From Clostridia bacterium (GTDB lineage: Bacteria > Bacillota > Clostridia > Oscillospirales > Acutalibacteraceae): a stretch of DNA of 64,000 nt. The stretch covers positions 1 to 64,000 of the forward strand of contig JAFWYB010000038.1 in NCBI GenBank assembly GCA_017517865.1. The letters run 5' to 3'. The translations under genes were made by a program, and so were the position numbers. The notes beneath the pieces are model-generated. The model searched no databases. It worked only from the letters and a program-made list of their open reading frames with translations, and was not told where the DNA came from. Positions 52,828 through 64,000 of the stretch are shown one piece after another. The first letter of the stretch is position 1. Each line of letters begins with the position of its first letter.

Positions 52828-53697
52828 ATGCTTATCAAACAGTTAATCGCTCTTTTCCTTTCACTTTTTATGACTCTCGGACTTTATACTCCTGCAAGTA
52901 TGAAAATTGAAAACGTACCCGAAAAGAGTGAGGGTGCACTTCGCATTGTTTCCTTCAACGTCAGATGTAAGGATGACCTTTACGGCTCGGTAAAGGGTCG
53001 CTCTCAGCTTATCGTTTCCGCTCTCAGGCAGTACAGACCAGATTCCTTCGGCGTTCAGGAGGCTACTCAGCAGTGGCTTGATATTTTTGAAAAAGAGCTC
53101 GGCGACGAATACGGCTGTGTAGCTCAGCTCAGAGACGGCGCCAAGGACAGTGAGGCGTCCGCTGTTTATTATCTTAAGGAAAAGTTTGTGCTTCTCGACA
53201 GCGGTACAATGTGGCTTAGTGAAACGCCCGATGTGTTTGCAAGTAAGCTCGAAATGTCGGGCTGTACAAGAATTGCAACCTGGGCCACACTAAAGGAAAA
53301 GACAAGCGGCAAGGTTTATACCCATATCAATACCCACCTTGACCACATTCTTGAGGCTGTGCGTGTTGAGCAGGTGAAGATACTCGAAACAAAGATAGAG
53401 GAGCTCAAGGCTCAGGGTAACCCTGTTATCTGTACAGGTGACTTCAATACCTATGAAGGCGATGAAGCTTACAACGAAATGATAACCTGCCTTGACGACA
53501 GCAAATACCTTGCAGCTGAATCTGACGAAGGAAAGACCTTCCATAATTACGGTAAGATGTTTTTCAAGAAAATGCCGATTGATTTTGTTTTTGTAAGTGA
53601 TGGAGTAACGGTCAACCGTTATAAAATTATTGATGAAAAAATCGGTATGATGTATCTTTCAGACCACTACGGTGTTTGTGTGGATGTTGTTTTATAA
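52828..53697 (+). CDS. endonuclease/exonuclease/phosphatase family protein, secreted or anchored
   Basis: The 289-residue protein has an N-terminal hydrophobic segment (residues 5-24) and the EEP metal-site pattern: SFNVRCKD (Asn), VQEATQQW (Glu), HINTHLDH (His), CTGDFNTYEG (Asp, Asn) and SDHYGV (Asp-His). The fold serves DNases, phospho-sugar phosphatases and sphingomyelinases. The hydrophobic start suggests activity outside the cytosol. AAAAGGAG precedes the ATG. It stands alone between its own promoter and terminator. Confidence 0.85.
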   Translation: MLIKQLIALFLSLFMTLGLYTPASMKIENVPEKSEGALRIVSFNVRCKDDLYGSVKGRSQLIVSALRQYRPDSFGVQEATQQWLDIFEKELGDEYGCVAQLRDGAKDSEASAVYYLKEKFVLLDSGTMWLSETPDVFASKLEMSGCTRIATWATLKEKTSGKVYTHINTHLDHILEAVRVEQVKILETKIEELKAQGNPVICTGDFNTYEGDEAYNEMITCLDDSKYLAAESDEGKTFHNYGKMFFKKMPIDFVFVSDGVTVNRYKIIDEKIGMMYLSDHYGVCVDVVL

Positions 53698-53740
53698 AGT
53701 AGTCAGTAGTCCTTCGGGCATTTAGGTTGCTGCTTAAAAA
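53698..53740. repeat. remnant of the AGTAGTCAGTAGT dispersed repeat
   Basis: AGTAGTCAGTAGT at the very end of the EEP gene resembles the repeats at 17131 and 20230. A further GACTACCGGCTGCTGATTAC lies at about 53850-53869, and the two bracket the terminator at 53741-53780. Confidence 0.4.
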
Positions 53741-53780
53741 TTAAAGCCAACACGGAAAAATTCTGTGTTGGCTTTTATAG
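53741..53780 (+). terminator. terminator of the EEP hydrolase gene
   Basis: AAAGCCAACACGGA/TCTGTGTTGGCTTT (one G·T) with an AAAAT loop and a TATAG tail. Confidence 0.8.
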
Positions 53781-53861
53781 TTGTATCTGCAATCAGTACG
53801 TGCGGCAGATGTGGTGTGTTTTTACGCCTTTACTCGCGCGTGACTACCGGCTGCTGATTAC

Positions 53862-53884
53862 TGAAAATTACACCGAAAGGTGTC
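53862..53884 (-). terminator. terminator at the araD-like stop codon
   Basis: On the minus strand ACACC-TTTC-GGTGT then AATTTTC. The hairpin touches the stop codon. Confidence 0.5.
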
Positions 53885-54575
53885 ATTTTTTCTGCCCATA
53901 ATAAGCATTGGGCCCGTGCTTTCTCATATAGTGCTTATCTAAAAGATATTGCTCAATGGGAGTGTGGGCGGGATTTATCATTTCAGCGTGGTATGCCATA
54001 TTTGCAACGGTTTCCATAACAACGGCGTTGTGTACCGCCTCGTGAGGTGTTTTGCCCCATGCGAAGGGTCCGTGCTTGTAAACGATAACACCTGGTACTG
54101 CCATCGGGTCCTTATCCTTGAAGGCTTCGATGATAACGGTGCCTGTTTCTTTTTCGTAGGCGCTTTCAACCTCGTCAGCAGTGAGCTGTCTTGTGCAGGG
54201 TATCTCACCGTAGAAATAGTCGGCGTGAGTTGTGCCGTAGGCGGGGATTGCTCTGCCTGCCTGAGCCCATGAGGTTGCCCAGGTTGAGTGGGTGTGTATA
54301 ACACCGCCGATATTAGGGAAAGCCTTGTAAAGCTCAATGTGGGTAGGTGTATCTGATGAGGGGTTAAGTCTGCCCTCAACAACCTTGCCTTCAAGGTCAA
54401 CAACTACCATATCCTCGGCAGCCATAACGTCATATTCAACGCCGCTGGGCTTTATAACGATAAGTCCCTTCTCACAGTCAATACCGCTTACGTTACCCCA
54501 GGTAAAGGTAACAAGTCCGTATTTCGGAAGCTCAAGGTTGGCTTCGAGGACTTTCTTTTTGAGTTCTTCAAGCAT
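53883..54575 (-). CDS. araD: L-ribulose-5-phosphate 4-epimerase family (AraD, class II aldolase fold)
   Basis: The 230-residue protein has the AraD pattern: [47 protein letters not shown] (zinc-ligand His pair), GTTHADYF (His) and the C-terminal zinc/active-site segment [17 protein letters not shown]. AraD interconverts L-ribulose-5-P and D-xylulose-5-P. It is not with araA or araB. It is the last gene of an operon behind a cytidylyltransferase and an NAD-dependent epimerase/dehydratase, which suggests a role in making an activated polyol or sugar. AAAGGAT in the end of the upstream gene is its ribosome binding site. Confidence 0.87.
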   Translation of the reverse strand: MLEELKKKVLEANLELPKYGLVTFTWGNVSGIDCEKGLIVIKPSGVEYDVMAAEDMVVVDLEGKVVEGRLNPSSDTPTHIELYKAFPNIGGVIHTHSTWATSWAQAGRAIPAYGTTHADYFYGEIPCTRQLTADEVESAYEKETGTVIIEAFKDKDPMAVPGVIVYKHGPFAWGKTPHEAVHNAVVMETVANMAYHAEMINPAHTPIEQYLLDKHYMRKHGPNAYYGQKK

Positions 54576-54581
54576 AGAAAT

Positions 54582-55625
54582 TTATCCTTTCAGTTCGGTT
54601 TGCTCTTCAACAACTCTCATAAGGCCTGTTTTAAGGTCTGTCTGACTTTCCCAGCCGAGTGCTTCGAGCTTTTCTGAATTGAGGACGGCATTTTCGATAA
54701 GTGAAAAGCCCTTCGCTTCGTTTTCGGTGGGTAGGTCAAAAATAACCTTAAGTCCCTTTTCGGGGTAGGAGTCAACGAGGGTATGTGCAATACCTGCAAC
54801 AGTGGTGATGCACTTTGTTGAAGCTATGTTGTAAGCCTCGCCGTTTTCACCGTCAAGAAGTATGGTGAAAAGAGCCGTAATAGCGTCTGTTACATAGGTA
54901 TATGAGCGAAGCTGTTCGCCTTTACTTTTCATAACGATGTTTTCGCCGTCGGCAATACATTTGGGAAAAACTGCAACAATTTTAGAGTCACCCTCACGCA
55001 TACCGGGGCCGAAAATATAGCTGAGTCTGCCGATTTTTACGGGCACACCGTATTCGTCGGAATAGCTCACACAAAGGGTTTCACAGCTTTTCTTGCTAAG
55101 AGGATAGCAGGAGCGCACCTTCATAGCGTCAATTGTGCCATAGGTATCCTCGTTGATTTTTTCAACGCCTCTTGTTGTGCCGTAAACCTCAATTGTTGAA
55201 ACATAAAGTAAGCTTTCGGCGTTAACGGCCTTTGCATAGTCAAGCAGATTAAGAGTACCGAAAAAGTTGGTTTTCATTGTTTCCACGGGATACATTGAAT
55301 ATTCCTTGGGAGCGGCATTTGAAGCACAGTGAATGATAAAGTCTGCCTTTTTGTCTGTGGGAAGAGGCTGACATACATCCTGCACGATATAGTCGAGATT
55401 CTCGTCAGTGCCGTACATCTTCTCGGCTTTTTCTTTGCTTCTTACAAGAGCAAGAATTTTAACACCGAGAGAGTCGTCGGCGTTTTTTACAAGAAGAGAA
55501 CGGATGATATATGAGCCGATAAAGCCTGTTGCACCCGTAACGAGCACTGTTTTGTTTCTGAGCTTTTCCCAGTTAAGGGGTGCAGCGGCGATACGGTCGG
55601 TTTCGTTTTTTACGATATTTGTCAT
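54582..55625 (-). CDS. NAD-dependent epimerase/dehydratase (extended SDR)
   Basis: The 347-residue protein has the extended-SDR pattern: TVLVTGATGFIGSYIIRSLL (NAD-binding Gly motif at about residue 31), the DEN-like IHCASNAAP, STIEVYG, and YPLSKKSCE with the catalytic Tyr and Lys (about residue 178). It should be a cytosolic NAD(P)-linked enzyme acting on a nucleotide-activated sugar or polyol. It lies 12 bp after the cytidylyltransferase gene and 6 bp before araD on the same strand. I chose the ATG at 55625 over a GTG at 55634, because GGTGA fits the ATG. Confidence 0.82.
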   Translation of the reverse strand: MTNIVKNETDRIAAAPLNWEKLRNKTVLVTGATGFIGSYIIRSLLVKNADDSLGVKILALVRSKEKAEKMYGTDENLDYIVQDVCQPLPTDKKADFIIHCASNAAPKEYSMYPVETMKTNFFGTLNLLDYAKAVNAESLLYVSTIEVYGTTRGVEKINEDTYGTIDAMKVRSCYPLSKKSCETLCVSYSDEYGVPVKIGRLSYIFGPGMREGDSKIVAVFPKCIADGENIVMKSKGEQLRSYTYVTDAITALFTILLDGENGEAYNIASTKCITTVAGIAHTLVDSYPEKGLKVIFDLPTENEAKGFSLIENAVLNSEKLEALGWESQTDLKTGLMRVVEEQTELKG

Positions 55626-55637
55626 AGTATTCACCGA

Positions 55638-56336
55638 TTAAAGAGCGCCTGCCTTGATGTATGCTTCGAGAAGAGCGATGTGCTCTGCAGTTGTAACCTT
55701 GAAGTTGGTTTCCTCACCCCAGACAATGTGTACCTGCTCACCGAGCTCGACAAGAAGTGTGCAGGTTGCAACGGTGTCCTCAATGCCTCTTTTGACTGCT
55801 TCCTCGTGAGCCCATACAAACTTTGAAATGTAAAGGGACTGAGGAGTCTGGGTTCTCGCAATGAGGTTTCTGTCAACAATCTTTTTGCTTTCAATCATAT
55901 CCTCACTGTAAAGAAGAGCTTCGGTTGTGGGTACGCAGGTGATTGCGGTGCCGAATTCCTTAACGCCCTCGATGTTTGTGTCGATGATAGCATCGGAAAT
56001 AAGAGGACGCACCGCATCGTGGATAACTGCTATTGAATCCTCGGGGTAGTTGTCACGAAGGGCAATCATACCGTTGCGCAGTGATTCCATACCGGTTTTG
56101 CCGCCGGGTACGATATGAGTGAGCTTTTTGATGCCGTACTGGTCAGCCCATTTCTGAAGCTTTTCCTCCCAGCCCTGAAGACAGACAACGACAACCTCGT
56201 CGATGTTTTTATTCTTTTCAAAAGCCTCAAGAGTATAGATGATGATGGGCTTTCCGAGGACTTTGATAAACTGCTTGGGTACGTTCATTTTCATTCTCTG
56301 TCCTGTACCGCCGGCAATAATAAGACCGATATTCAT
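55638..56336 (-). CDS. IspD/TarI-type cytidylyltransferase
   Basis: The 232-residue protein has the IspD/TarI pattern: LIIAGGTGQRM (CTP binding), NVPKQFIKVLGKPIIIYTLE, VIHDAVRPLI and RTQTPQSLY. It transfers CMP from CTP onto a phosphorylated alcohol. AGGTGQRM with PKQF is closer to TarI (ribitol-5-P) than to a typical IspD, and the neighbours fit an activated polyol or sugar rather than isoprenoid synthesis. No ispF is adjacent. ACGGAGG precedes the ATG. It is the first gene of a three-gene operon. Confidence 0.8.
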   Translation of the reverse strand: MNIGLIIAGGTGQRMKMNVPKQFIKVLGKPIIIYTLEAFEKNKNIDEVVVVCLQGWEEKLQKWADQYGIKKLTHIVPGGKTGMESLRNGMIALRDNYPEDSIAVIHDAVRPLISDAIIDTNIEGVKEFGTAITCVPTTEALLYSEDMIESKKIVDRNLIARTQTPQSLYISKFVWAHEEAVKRGIEDTVATCTLLVELGEQVHIVWGEETNFKVTTAEHIALLEAYIKAGAL

Positions 56337-56404
56337 AGTATAACCTCCGTTATAATATATTTAACATTATTGTGAGCTCTTAATCAGAAGCTCATACAGA
56401 CTTT

Positions 56405-56433
56405 ATTATAGTCTAAAGGGGAAAATTTGTCAA
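56405..56433 (-). promoter_or_regulatory. consensus sigma-A promoter of the cytidylyltransferase operon
   Basis: Minus strand perfect TTGACA (56433-56428), a 17 bp spacer and perfect TATAAT (56410-56405), with a 62 nt leader that has a GAGCT/AGCTC hairpin. Confidence 0.85.
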
Positions 56434-56435
56434 CA

Positions 56436-56462
56436 AAATAAGGAGTGTACACAGTACACTCC
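56436..56462 (-). terminator. terminator of the 56469 gene
   Basis: GGAGTGTAC/GTACACTCC with an ACA loop, followed on the minus strand by TTATTTTGTT. It borders the next promoter. Confidence 0.7.
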
Positions 56463-56468
56463 CTGAAA

Positions 56469-56996
56469 TTATTCTTCGGCTTCGGTAACCGGCTCTTCCG
56501 CTTCTTCAACCTCTTCTGCTTCGGGGGCGTTTGCTTCGGAAGCGTTAACGTCTTCAGCTTCAACGGAAAATTCTTCGGCTTCAGTGCGGTCCTCTTCCAC
56601 TTTTTCAAGCTTTTCCTGCCTTGCCTGCTTCTTTTCCTCTGCCGAGGTTTTTCTGAGCCTTGAAATCAGATGTCCTATGAAGCCGAGAATAAGTCCCGCG
56701 GCGCAGGGGACGCCGGAAAAGATAAGAAATACTATATCTGTTGACGAAAAGACTATAAAGGGCAGTAGGGTGGCAATAAGAGTGAAAATTACAGGCGAAA
56801 GAAGACCGAAGGCAGTACCCTTTTTTGCAGAGCACACCGAGCAGATGAAGCCTGCAACGGGTAAAAGCAGATATTGGGCAAGAAGCATATAAAACAGCTC
56901 ATTGCCTCTGCCGAAAAATATACCCGAAAGGGCAACAATAAGTGCGATTATCACATAGGCTGAGAAGGCTCTGTTTTTCTTCATAAAGCTTTTCAT
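56469..56996 (-). CDS. membrane protein with acidic C-terminal tail
   Basis: The 175-residue protein has four hydrophobic segments (about residues 10-110). A Glu/Lys-rich region and an acidic tail with repeats of EAEE and EAEEVEEAEE (residues 115-175) follow and should be cytosolic. I recognise no family. AAAGGAG lies seven bases before the ATG at 56996; an ATG at 57002 overlaps the GH30 stop (ATGA) and is too close to that site. Position after the GH30 gene suggests cotranscription. Confidence 0.65.
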   Translation of the reverse strand: MKSFMKKNRAFSAYVIIALIVALSGIFFGRGNELFYMLLAQYLLLPVAGFICSVCSAKKGTAFGLLSPVIFTLIATLLPFIVFSSTDIVFLIFSGVPCAAGLILGFIGHLISRLRKTSAEEKKQARQEKLEKVEEDRTEAEEFSVEAEDVNASEANAPEAEEVEEAEEPVTEAEE

Positions 56997-56998
56997 GG

Positions 56999-58429
56999 TC
57001 ATTCTCCTTTGACATCCGATAATATAAAGGTAGTTATACTGTTGCCTCTGAGTGTGCAGGAAAAAGCGTTGTCCATAACGTCAGAAATGTCAGCTTCTGC
57101 CCAACACTCCTTTTCTGTGCCGCTTCCGCTTGTTCTTACTGCGGCCGCTTTACCGCTTTTACAGCTGAAGCCTTTGAGAAAAACGGTGACGGGTAAATCC
57201 ACGGCTTTCATATTAAGGCAGACAACAGAAAGCTGCTCTTTTTCTTTATCATAACACGCCAGAGTATTTCTGTCAACCTGAATCAGCCGTGAGCCGGGGC
57301 GGATATATCTTGAAAACTGACCGAAGGCATAATATTTCTGGGTAAGATATATTTCTTCCCTGTCAGTGTCTGCAAAGGCGGTGCCCCAATAGCCCTTGCT
57401 CAGATCGGGCAGAGAGGCCATATCTCTTCTGCCCTTGTATTCCTTTTGTGAAATGTAAGCGGCAACTATCTGCCATATTACCCAGGCGTCAGCTTTAAGT
57501 GTGCTGAGGTCTTCAATGATTTTTGAGCCGAGCCACAGAGCCGGACCCATCTCACCGGCGTTTTCGCCTGCAGCAGAGGACCAGTCAGTTTCCGTCATCC
57601 ACAGCGGCTTGCCGTTTTTTGCGGCAAACTCTGAAATTTTGGGTGTCGCCTTTGAATAGGTGTGGGTGCTGATTCTGTCAACGGCACAAAGAGCCTCGGC
57701 ACTCAGCTTTTTGCAGGCTGTGAGCTGAAGCCGGGTGTTGGTTTCGTCGCTTGCCGTAATATCCGTATTTACAAGGCCTGCGTTTTTCATAGCCCTTGCG
57801 GTTTCGCAAAGCAAGGTGCTCTGCATTTTGCCCGGTGAAACGTGACAGCCCTCCTGCTTGGGTGAATATGCTCTCCAATAATTTGTATAAGGCTCGTTCA
57901 TTGCCGCAAGGGAGCTGATTTTTATACCGAGCTCATTGTTGATGAATTTACATACATAAGCAAGATATTCGGCAAAGTCTGTTACACAGCTTTTTTTAAG
58001 GTTGTTGGCTATGGCACTTTTACCGCCCGAGCTGCAGCCGCTGACCGTCATAAAATATGGCGGTGAATTTGAAAAAGCCTCTACGTAGGCATCTTTTCCT
58101 GCCGCCTCATAAGCCGCTTTCAGAACGTTGAGCTGATATTCGTCAGCATTGTGGTCATAATAAAGCTCACCCTTTTCATCCTTCTTCAGCCACCCGGGCA
58201 TATCCGAATCGGTGCGGGTAATGTGGTTGTGAGCAGGGTCGTCTCCGCCGCCGATGTTGTAGCGCATAACATTGAGCCCGAGCCCCTCACTGCTGAAAAA
58301 GAGCCTTGCACTGTCGCTTACCAGCTTTTCACTGTAGCCTATACGGTTTGCCCACCAGCAAAGGCTTGTACCCCAGCCGCAGAAATCGCGGGGAAAAAGG
58401 TTTTCACTGTCGATAATAAGCTTCTTCAT
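56999..58429 (-). CDS. glycoside hydrolase family 30 enzyme, beta-1,6-galactanase-like
   Basis: The 476-residue protein has GWGTSLCWWA at the N-terminus and the GH30 catalytic pair: acid/base Glu179 in AAMNEP and nucleophile Glu280 in WMTETDWS. A C-terminal beta-sandwich follows. The GWGTSLCWW start and the overall sequence recall subfamily 5 (endo-beta-1,6-galactanase). There is no signal peptide, so it would act on imported oligosaccharides. AGGAG precedes the ATG. It follows iorB on the same strand after a terminator-like hairpin. Confidence 0.8.
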   Translation of the reverse strand: MKKLIIDSENLFPRDFCGWGTSLCWWANRIGYSEKLVSDSARLFFSSEGLGLNVMRYNIGGGDDPAHNHITRTDSDMPGWLKKDEKGELYYDHNADEYQLNVLKAAYEAAGKDAYVEAFSNSPPYFMTVSGCSSGGKSAIANNLKKSCVTDFAEYLAYVCKFINNELGIKISSLAAMNEPYTNYWRAYSPKQEGCHVSPGKMQSTLLCETARAMKNAGLVNTDITASDETNTRLQLTACKKLSAEALCAVDRISTHTYSKATPKISEFAAKNGKPLWMTETDWSSAAGENAGEMGPALWLGSKIIEDLSTLKADAWVIWQIVAAYISQKEYKGRRDMASLPDLSKGYWGTAFADTDREEIYLTQKYYAFGQFSRYIRPGSRLIQVDRNTLACYDKEKEQLSVVCLNMKAVDLPVTVFLKGFSCKSGKAAAVRTSGSGTEKECWAEADISDVMDNAFSCTLRGNSITTFILSDVKGE

Positions 58430-58451
58430 AGTTTTCTCCTGTAAAAAGACA

Positions 58452-58484
58452 AACGGGAGGTCGGTATACCCGACTTCCCGTTAT
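58452..58484 (-). terminator. terminator-like hairpin after iorB
   Basis: AACGGGAAGTCGG/CCGACCTCCCGTT with a TATA loop. On the minus strand it is followed by TGTCTTTTTAC. The T-run is imperfect, so readthrough into the GH30 gene is possible. Confidence 0.6.
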
Positions 58485-58490
58485 AATGTT

Positions 58491-59063
58491 TTATGCCATA
58501 TAACCGAGCTCAAAGGCTTTGAGGTTAACGTCTATGGTTTTTTCGGGTACCGTTGATTTTATTATATCAACCCACATCTCTTTGTCAATACCCAAAAAGC
58601 GTACTGCGGCACCTAAAAGCACAATATTTGCACATTTTGCCGTGCCTGCCTCAAGAGCAAGACCGAGAGCGTCAACAGAAACGAGCTCAACACCCTTTTC
58701 TCTGATTTTTGAAAGAATATCAGAGGGGTATTCTGCCTTACCCATAATAACGGGCATAGGGTCAATTTTCTGTGTGCTTGAAATGAGTACACCTCCTTTT
58801 TTCAGATAGGGGAGCCATCTTGCACTTTCAAGCTGCTCAAAAGAAATGATGATGTCAGCCTCGCCCTTTTCGATAACGGGAGAGTAAACCTTTTCGCCGT
58901 AGCGTACGTATGTAACGACACTGCCGCCGCGCTGGCTCATACCGTGAACCTCACTTACCTTAACGTCGTAGCCGATATTCATAAAGCATTTACCCATAAG
59001 CTTCGAAGCGAGAAGGGTGCCCTGACCGCCTACGCCGACTATAAGAATATTTTTAACGCTCAT
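58491..59063 (-). CDS. iorB: indolepyruvate:ferredoxin oxidoreductase subunit beta
   Basis: The 190-residue protein is the gamma/beta-domain subunit: NILIVGVGGQGTLLASKLMG at the N-terminus, then VKVSEVHGMSQRGGSVVTYV. With IorA it oxidises aryl pyruvates (indole-, phenyl- and hydroxyphenylpyruvate) to aryl-acetyl-CoA and reduces ferredoxin. The ATG follows GGAGAAT and lies three bases after the iorA stop, so the pair is coupled. Confidence 0.92.
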   Translation of the reverse strand: MSVKNILIVGVGGQGTLLASKLMGKCFMNIGYDVKVSEVHGMSQRGGSVVTYVRYGEKVYSPVIEKGEADIIISFEQLESARWLPYLKKGGVLISSTQKIDPMPVIMGKAEYPSDILSKIREKGVELVSVDALGLALEAGTAKCANIVLLGAAVRFLGIDKEMWVDIIKSTVPEKTIDVNLKAFELGYMA

Positions 59064-59066
59064 TGC

Positions 59067-60830
59067 TTATTCTCCTTTCCCGATAGCACCGAAGCGGCAG
59101 GCGGATGCACATACACCGCAGCCGACACACTGTGTTACGTCTATTGTTGCAAGAGCCTTGCCGTTTTCTCTTTTTGTGAAGGAAAGTGCGGGACAGCCTA
59201 CGTTAAGGCAAGCCTTGCAGCCGATGCACTTGTCTTCGTTAACGGTAACGGGCTTTTCGTGCTTAACTGTTTTAAGAAGGGCGCAGGGGCGACGTGAAAT
59301 AATAAGAGAGGGCTCTTCCTTTTCGAGCTGTGCCTTTACCGCTGCCTTTGTGCCTTCAATATCAAAGGGGTCAACCACAACCACGTTGCTGAATCCGACG
59401 GCTCTTGCGAGAGCCTCAAGGTTAACGGCTACCGTGGGGTCACCCTTGATGGTAAGACCGTTTGCCGGGTTGTTCTGATGACCTGTCATACCGGTGATGG
59501 AGTTATCAAGAACGATTACCGTTGAAATGCCCTTGTTATATGCTATATCGATAAGACCTGTTATGCCTGAGTGGATAAAGGTTGAGTCACCGATAACGGC
59601 TATGCTCTTTTTGGCCTGCTCCTTGCCTCTTGCAAGGTTGAAGCCGTGAAGTCCGCTTACGGAGGCACCCATACAAACACATGAATCCATCATTGAAAGG
59701 GGAGCCTGAGCACCGAGGGTGTAGCAGCCGATGTCACCGCTTACGTAAAGTCCCATACCCTTGAGAGCATAGTAAAGACCTCTGTGGGGACAGCCTGCAC
59801 AAAGCACGGGAGGACGGGCGGGAATTTCTTCGTCGAAAGCATCGAAATCCGCTTTTTCGTCGGTGAGAGTATTTCTGACGGTTGCCTGAGAGTATTCGCC
59901 TAAAAGTGAGAATAAGTCCTTGCCGGTAACCTTTACACCGAGCTTTATACAGTGGGCTTCGATTATGCCGTCGAGCTCCTCAATAACATAGAGCTTTTCA
60001 ACCTTTGCCGCAAAATCCTTTATAAGCTTAACGGGCAGAGGGTTAACCATACCCAACTTGAGATAGCTTGCTGTTTCGCCCATAGCCTCACGGGCGTATG
60101 TATAAGACGTGCCTGCGGCGATAATACCGATTTTTCTGTCGTTGTATTCAACTGTGTTGATGCCCGCTTCAACTGCTTCTGTGTCAGCAAAGTCAGTCAT
60201 AGCCCTGAGCTTTTCTTCAACTCTGACGTGAGCACCCCTTGCCATAGCCGGCATCATTACGTTTTTCATAACGTCCTTTTTATAATCCTTAACGCCGACC
60301 TCGTTTCTGTCGTTTAATTCAACAATTGAGCGTGCGTGGGAAACTCTTGTTGAAAGGCGGAGAAGCATAGGTGTATTGAACCGCTCTGAAAGGTCGTAAG
60401 CAATTTTTGCAAAGGTACAGCATTCAGCTGAATCAGAGGGCTCAAGCATGGGAGTTTTTGATGCGATTGCGTGATGGCGGGAGTCCTGCTCGTTCTGCGA
60501 GGAGTGCATACCCGGGTCGTCTGCAACAGCGCATACCATACCGCCGTTAACACCGATGTAAGAAGCGGTGTAAAGAGGGTCAGCGGCAACGTTAAGACCG
60601 ACGTGCTTCATAGCGCAGAAGCTTCTTGCACCACCGGTTGCGGCGCCGAAGGCAACCTCAAAGGCCACCTTTTCATTGGGTGCCCATTCGGAATAAATAT
60701 CGTCGTATTTTGAAACGAATTCGGTAATTTCGGTGCTGGGTGTGCCGGGGTAGGAGGAAACAACGTTTACTCCTGCTTCCCACAGACCTCTTGCAACGGC
60801 TTCATTACCGAGCATAAGAGCTTTTTTCAT
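59067..60830 (-). CDS. iorA: indolepyruvate:ferredoxin oxidoreductase subunit alpha
   Basis: The 587-residue protein has the PP domain (GLWEAGVNVVSSYPGTPSTE), the TPP-binding region (CPHRGLYYALKGMGLYVSGD, then GDSTFIHSGITGLIDIAYN) and a C-terminal two-cluster ferredoxin domain (CIGCKACLNVGCP, then CVGCGVCASACRFGA). It is the catalytic subunit that degrades aromatic amino acids in anaerobes. I chose the ATG at 60830 (AAGGAG, standard MKKALMLGNEA start); the frame extends 29 codons upstream without a site. Confidence 0.93.
   Translation of the reverse strand: MKKALMLGNEAVARGLWEAGVNVVSSYPGTPSTEITEFVSKYDDIYSEWAPNEKVAFEVAFGAATGGARSFCAMKHVGLNVAADPLYTASYIGVNGGMVCAVADDPGMHSSQNEQDSRHHAIASKTPMLEPSDSAECCTFAKIAYDLSERFNTPMLLRLSTRVSHARSIVELNDRNEVGVKDYKKDVMKNVMMPAMARGAHVRVEEKLRAMTDFADTEAVEAGINTVEYNDRKIGIIAAGTSYTYAREAMGETASYLKLGMVNPLPVKLIKDFAAKVEKLYVIEELDGIIEAHCIKLGVKVTGKDLFSLLGEYSQATVRNTLTDEKADFDAFDEEIPARPPVLCAGCPHRGLYYALKGMGLYVSGDIGCYTLGAQAPLSMMDSCVCMGASVSGLHGFNLARGKEQAKKSIAVIGDSTFIHSGITGLIDIAYNKGISTVIVLDNSITGMTGHQNNPANGLTIKGDPTVAVNLEALARAVGFSNVVVVDPFDIEGTKAAVKAQLEKEEPSLIISRRPCALLKTVKHEKPVTVNEDKCIGCKACLNVGCPALSFTKRENGKALATIDVTQCVGCGVCASACRFGAIGKGE

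Positions 60831-64000
<3,170 letters not shown>

Noticed and set aside
54582-56336. Methylerythritol phosphate (isoprenoid) pathway operon
   Set aside because: The first enzyme is of the IspD/TarI family, but the other two genes have no role in that pathway and ispF is absent.

Overview
The window looks like a chromosomal segment of an anaerobic, Gram-positive, endospore-forming member of the Clostridia (Oscillospirales-like; the exact family cannot be fixed from sequence alone). The evidence is a Firmicutes-style S10-spc-alpha ribosomal superoperon with zinc-type S14, rpsD between rpsK and rpoA, and adk-map-KOW-infA after secY. In addition there is spo0A, strong AGGAGG ribosome binding sites, TTGACA-N17-TATAAT promoters, pyruvate:ferredoxin and indolepyruvate:ferredoxin oxidoreductases, a membrane pyrophosphatase, and glycoside hydrolases of families GH2 and GH30. 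No phage, IS element, CRISPR array, tRNA or rRNA was recognised.

Layout. 1-11.6 kb: two related secreted LCAT-like alpha/beta hydrolases in which Cys replaces the nucleophilic Ser (322-2040 and 10007-11557, both minus). They flank a dCMP deaminase, a U32 (RlhA-like) protein overlapping zapA, an MgtC protein, a 29-residue small protein, a nucleotidyltransferase/acetyltransferase pair, a zinc-ribbon membrane protein and an M28 peptidase. 11.8-17.1 kb: an APC amino acid permease and the 1182-residue pyruvate:ferredoxin oxidoreductase. 17.1-20.3 kb: a small accessory patch with dispersed repeats, a SLOG protein, two tandemly duplicated Arc-like ribbon-helix-helix proteins, an esterase and a membrane-anchored XRE regulator. 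20.38-36.2 kb: a consensus promoter, a structured leader of about 350 nt with a terminator-like hairpin, then the superoperon from rpsJ to rplQ. 36.3-39.4 kb: a TAXI/TRAP transporter. 39.5-44.1 kb: an EF-G paralogue and hppA. 44.2-46.1 kb: a small exported protein and a membrane-bound MerR regulator whose own promoter has the 19 bp spacer and dyad typical of MerR targets. 46.1-49.0 kb: an array of short hairpins separated by ATTTCAC, then spo0A, a degenerate signal-peptidase-like protein and a DivIVA-like protein (all minus). 49.2-53.7 kb: a YdcF protein, a SecB-like chaperone, a DUF1292 protein, a GH2 enzyme and an EEP-family hydrolase. 53.9-56.3 kb (minus): an operon of cytidylyltransferase, NAD-dependent epimerase/dehydratase and AraD-like enzyme. 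56.5-60.8 kb (minus): a membrane protein, a GH30 enzyme and iorB-iorA. 61.26 kb to the end: a GH2 beta-galactosidase cut by the window edge.

How the genes fit together. The housekeeping core (translation, secretion, nucleotide supply) sits beside a fermentative redox set: the two 2-oxoacid:ferredoxin oxidoreductases supply reduced ferredoxin, and hppA uses pyrophosphate to pump ions. The two GH2 enzymes and the GH30 enzyme lack signal peptides, which suggests intracellular processing of imported galacto-oligosaccharides. The items most worth following are the Cys-for-Ser LCAT-like pair, the cytidylyltransferase-SDR-AraD operon, the self-regulated membrane MerR, the SecB-like protein in a Gram-positive, the signal-peptidase relic, the ATTTCAC hairpin array and the rpsJ leader. 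All readings are by eye; no database search or folding program was run.
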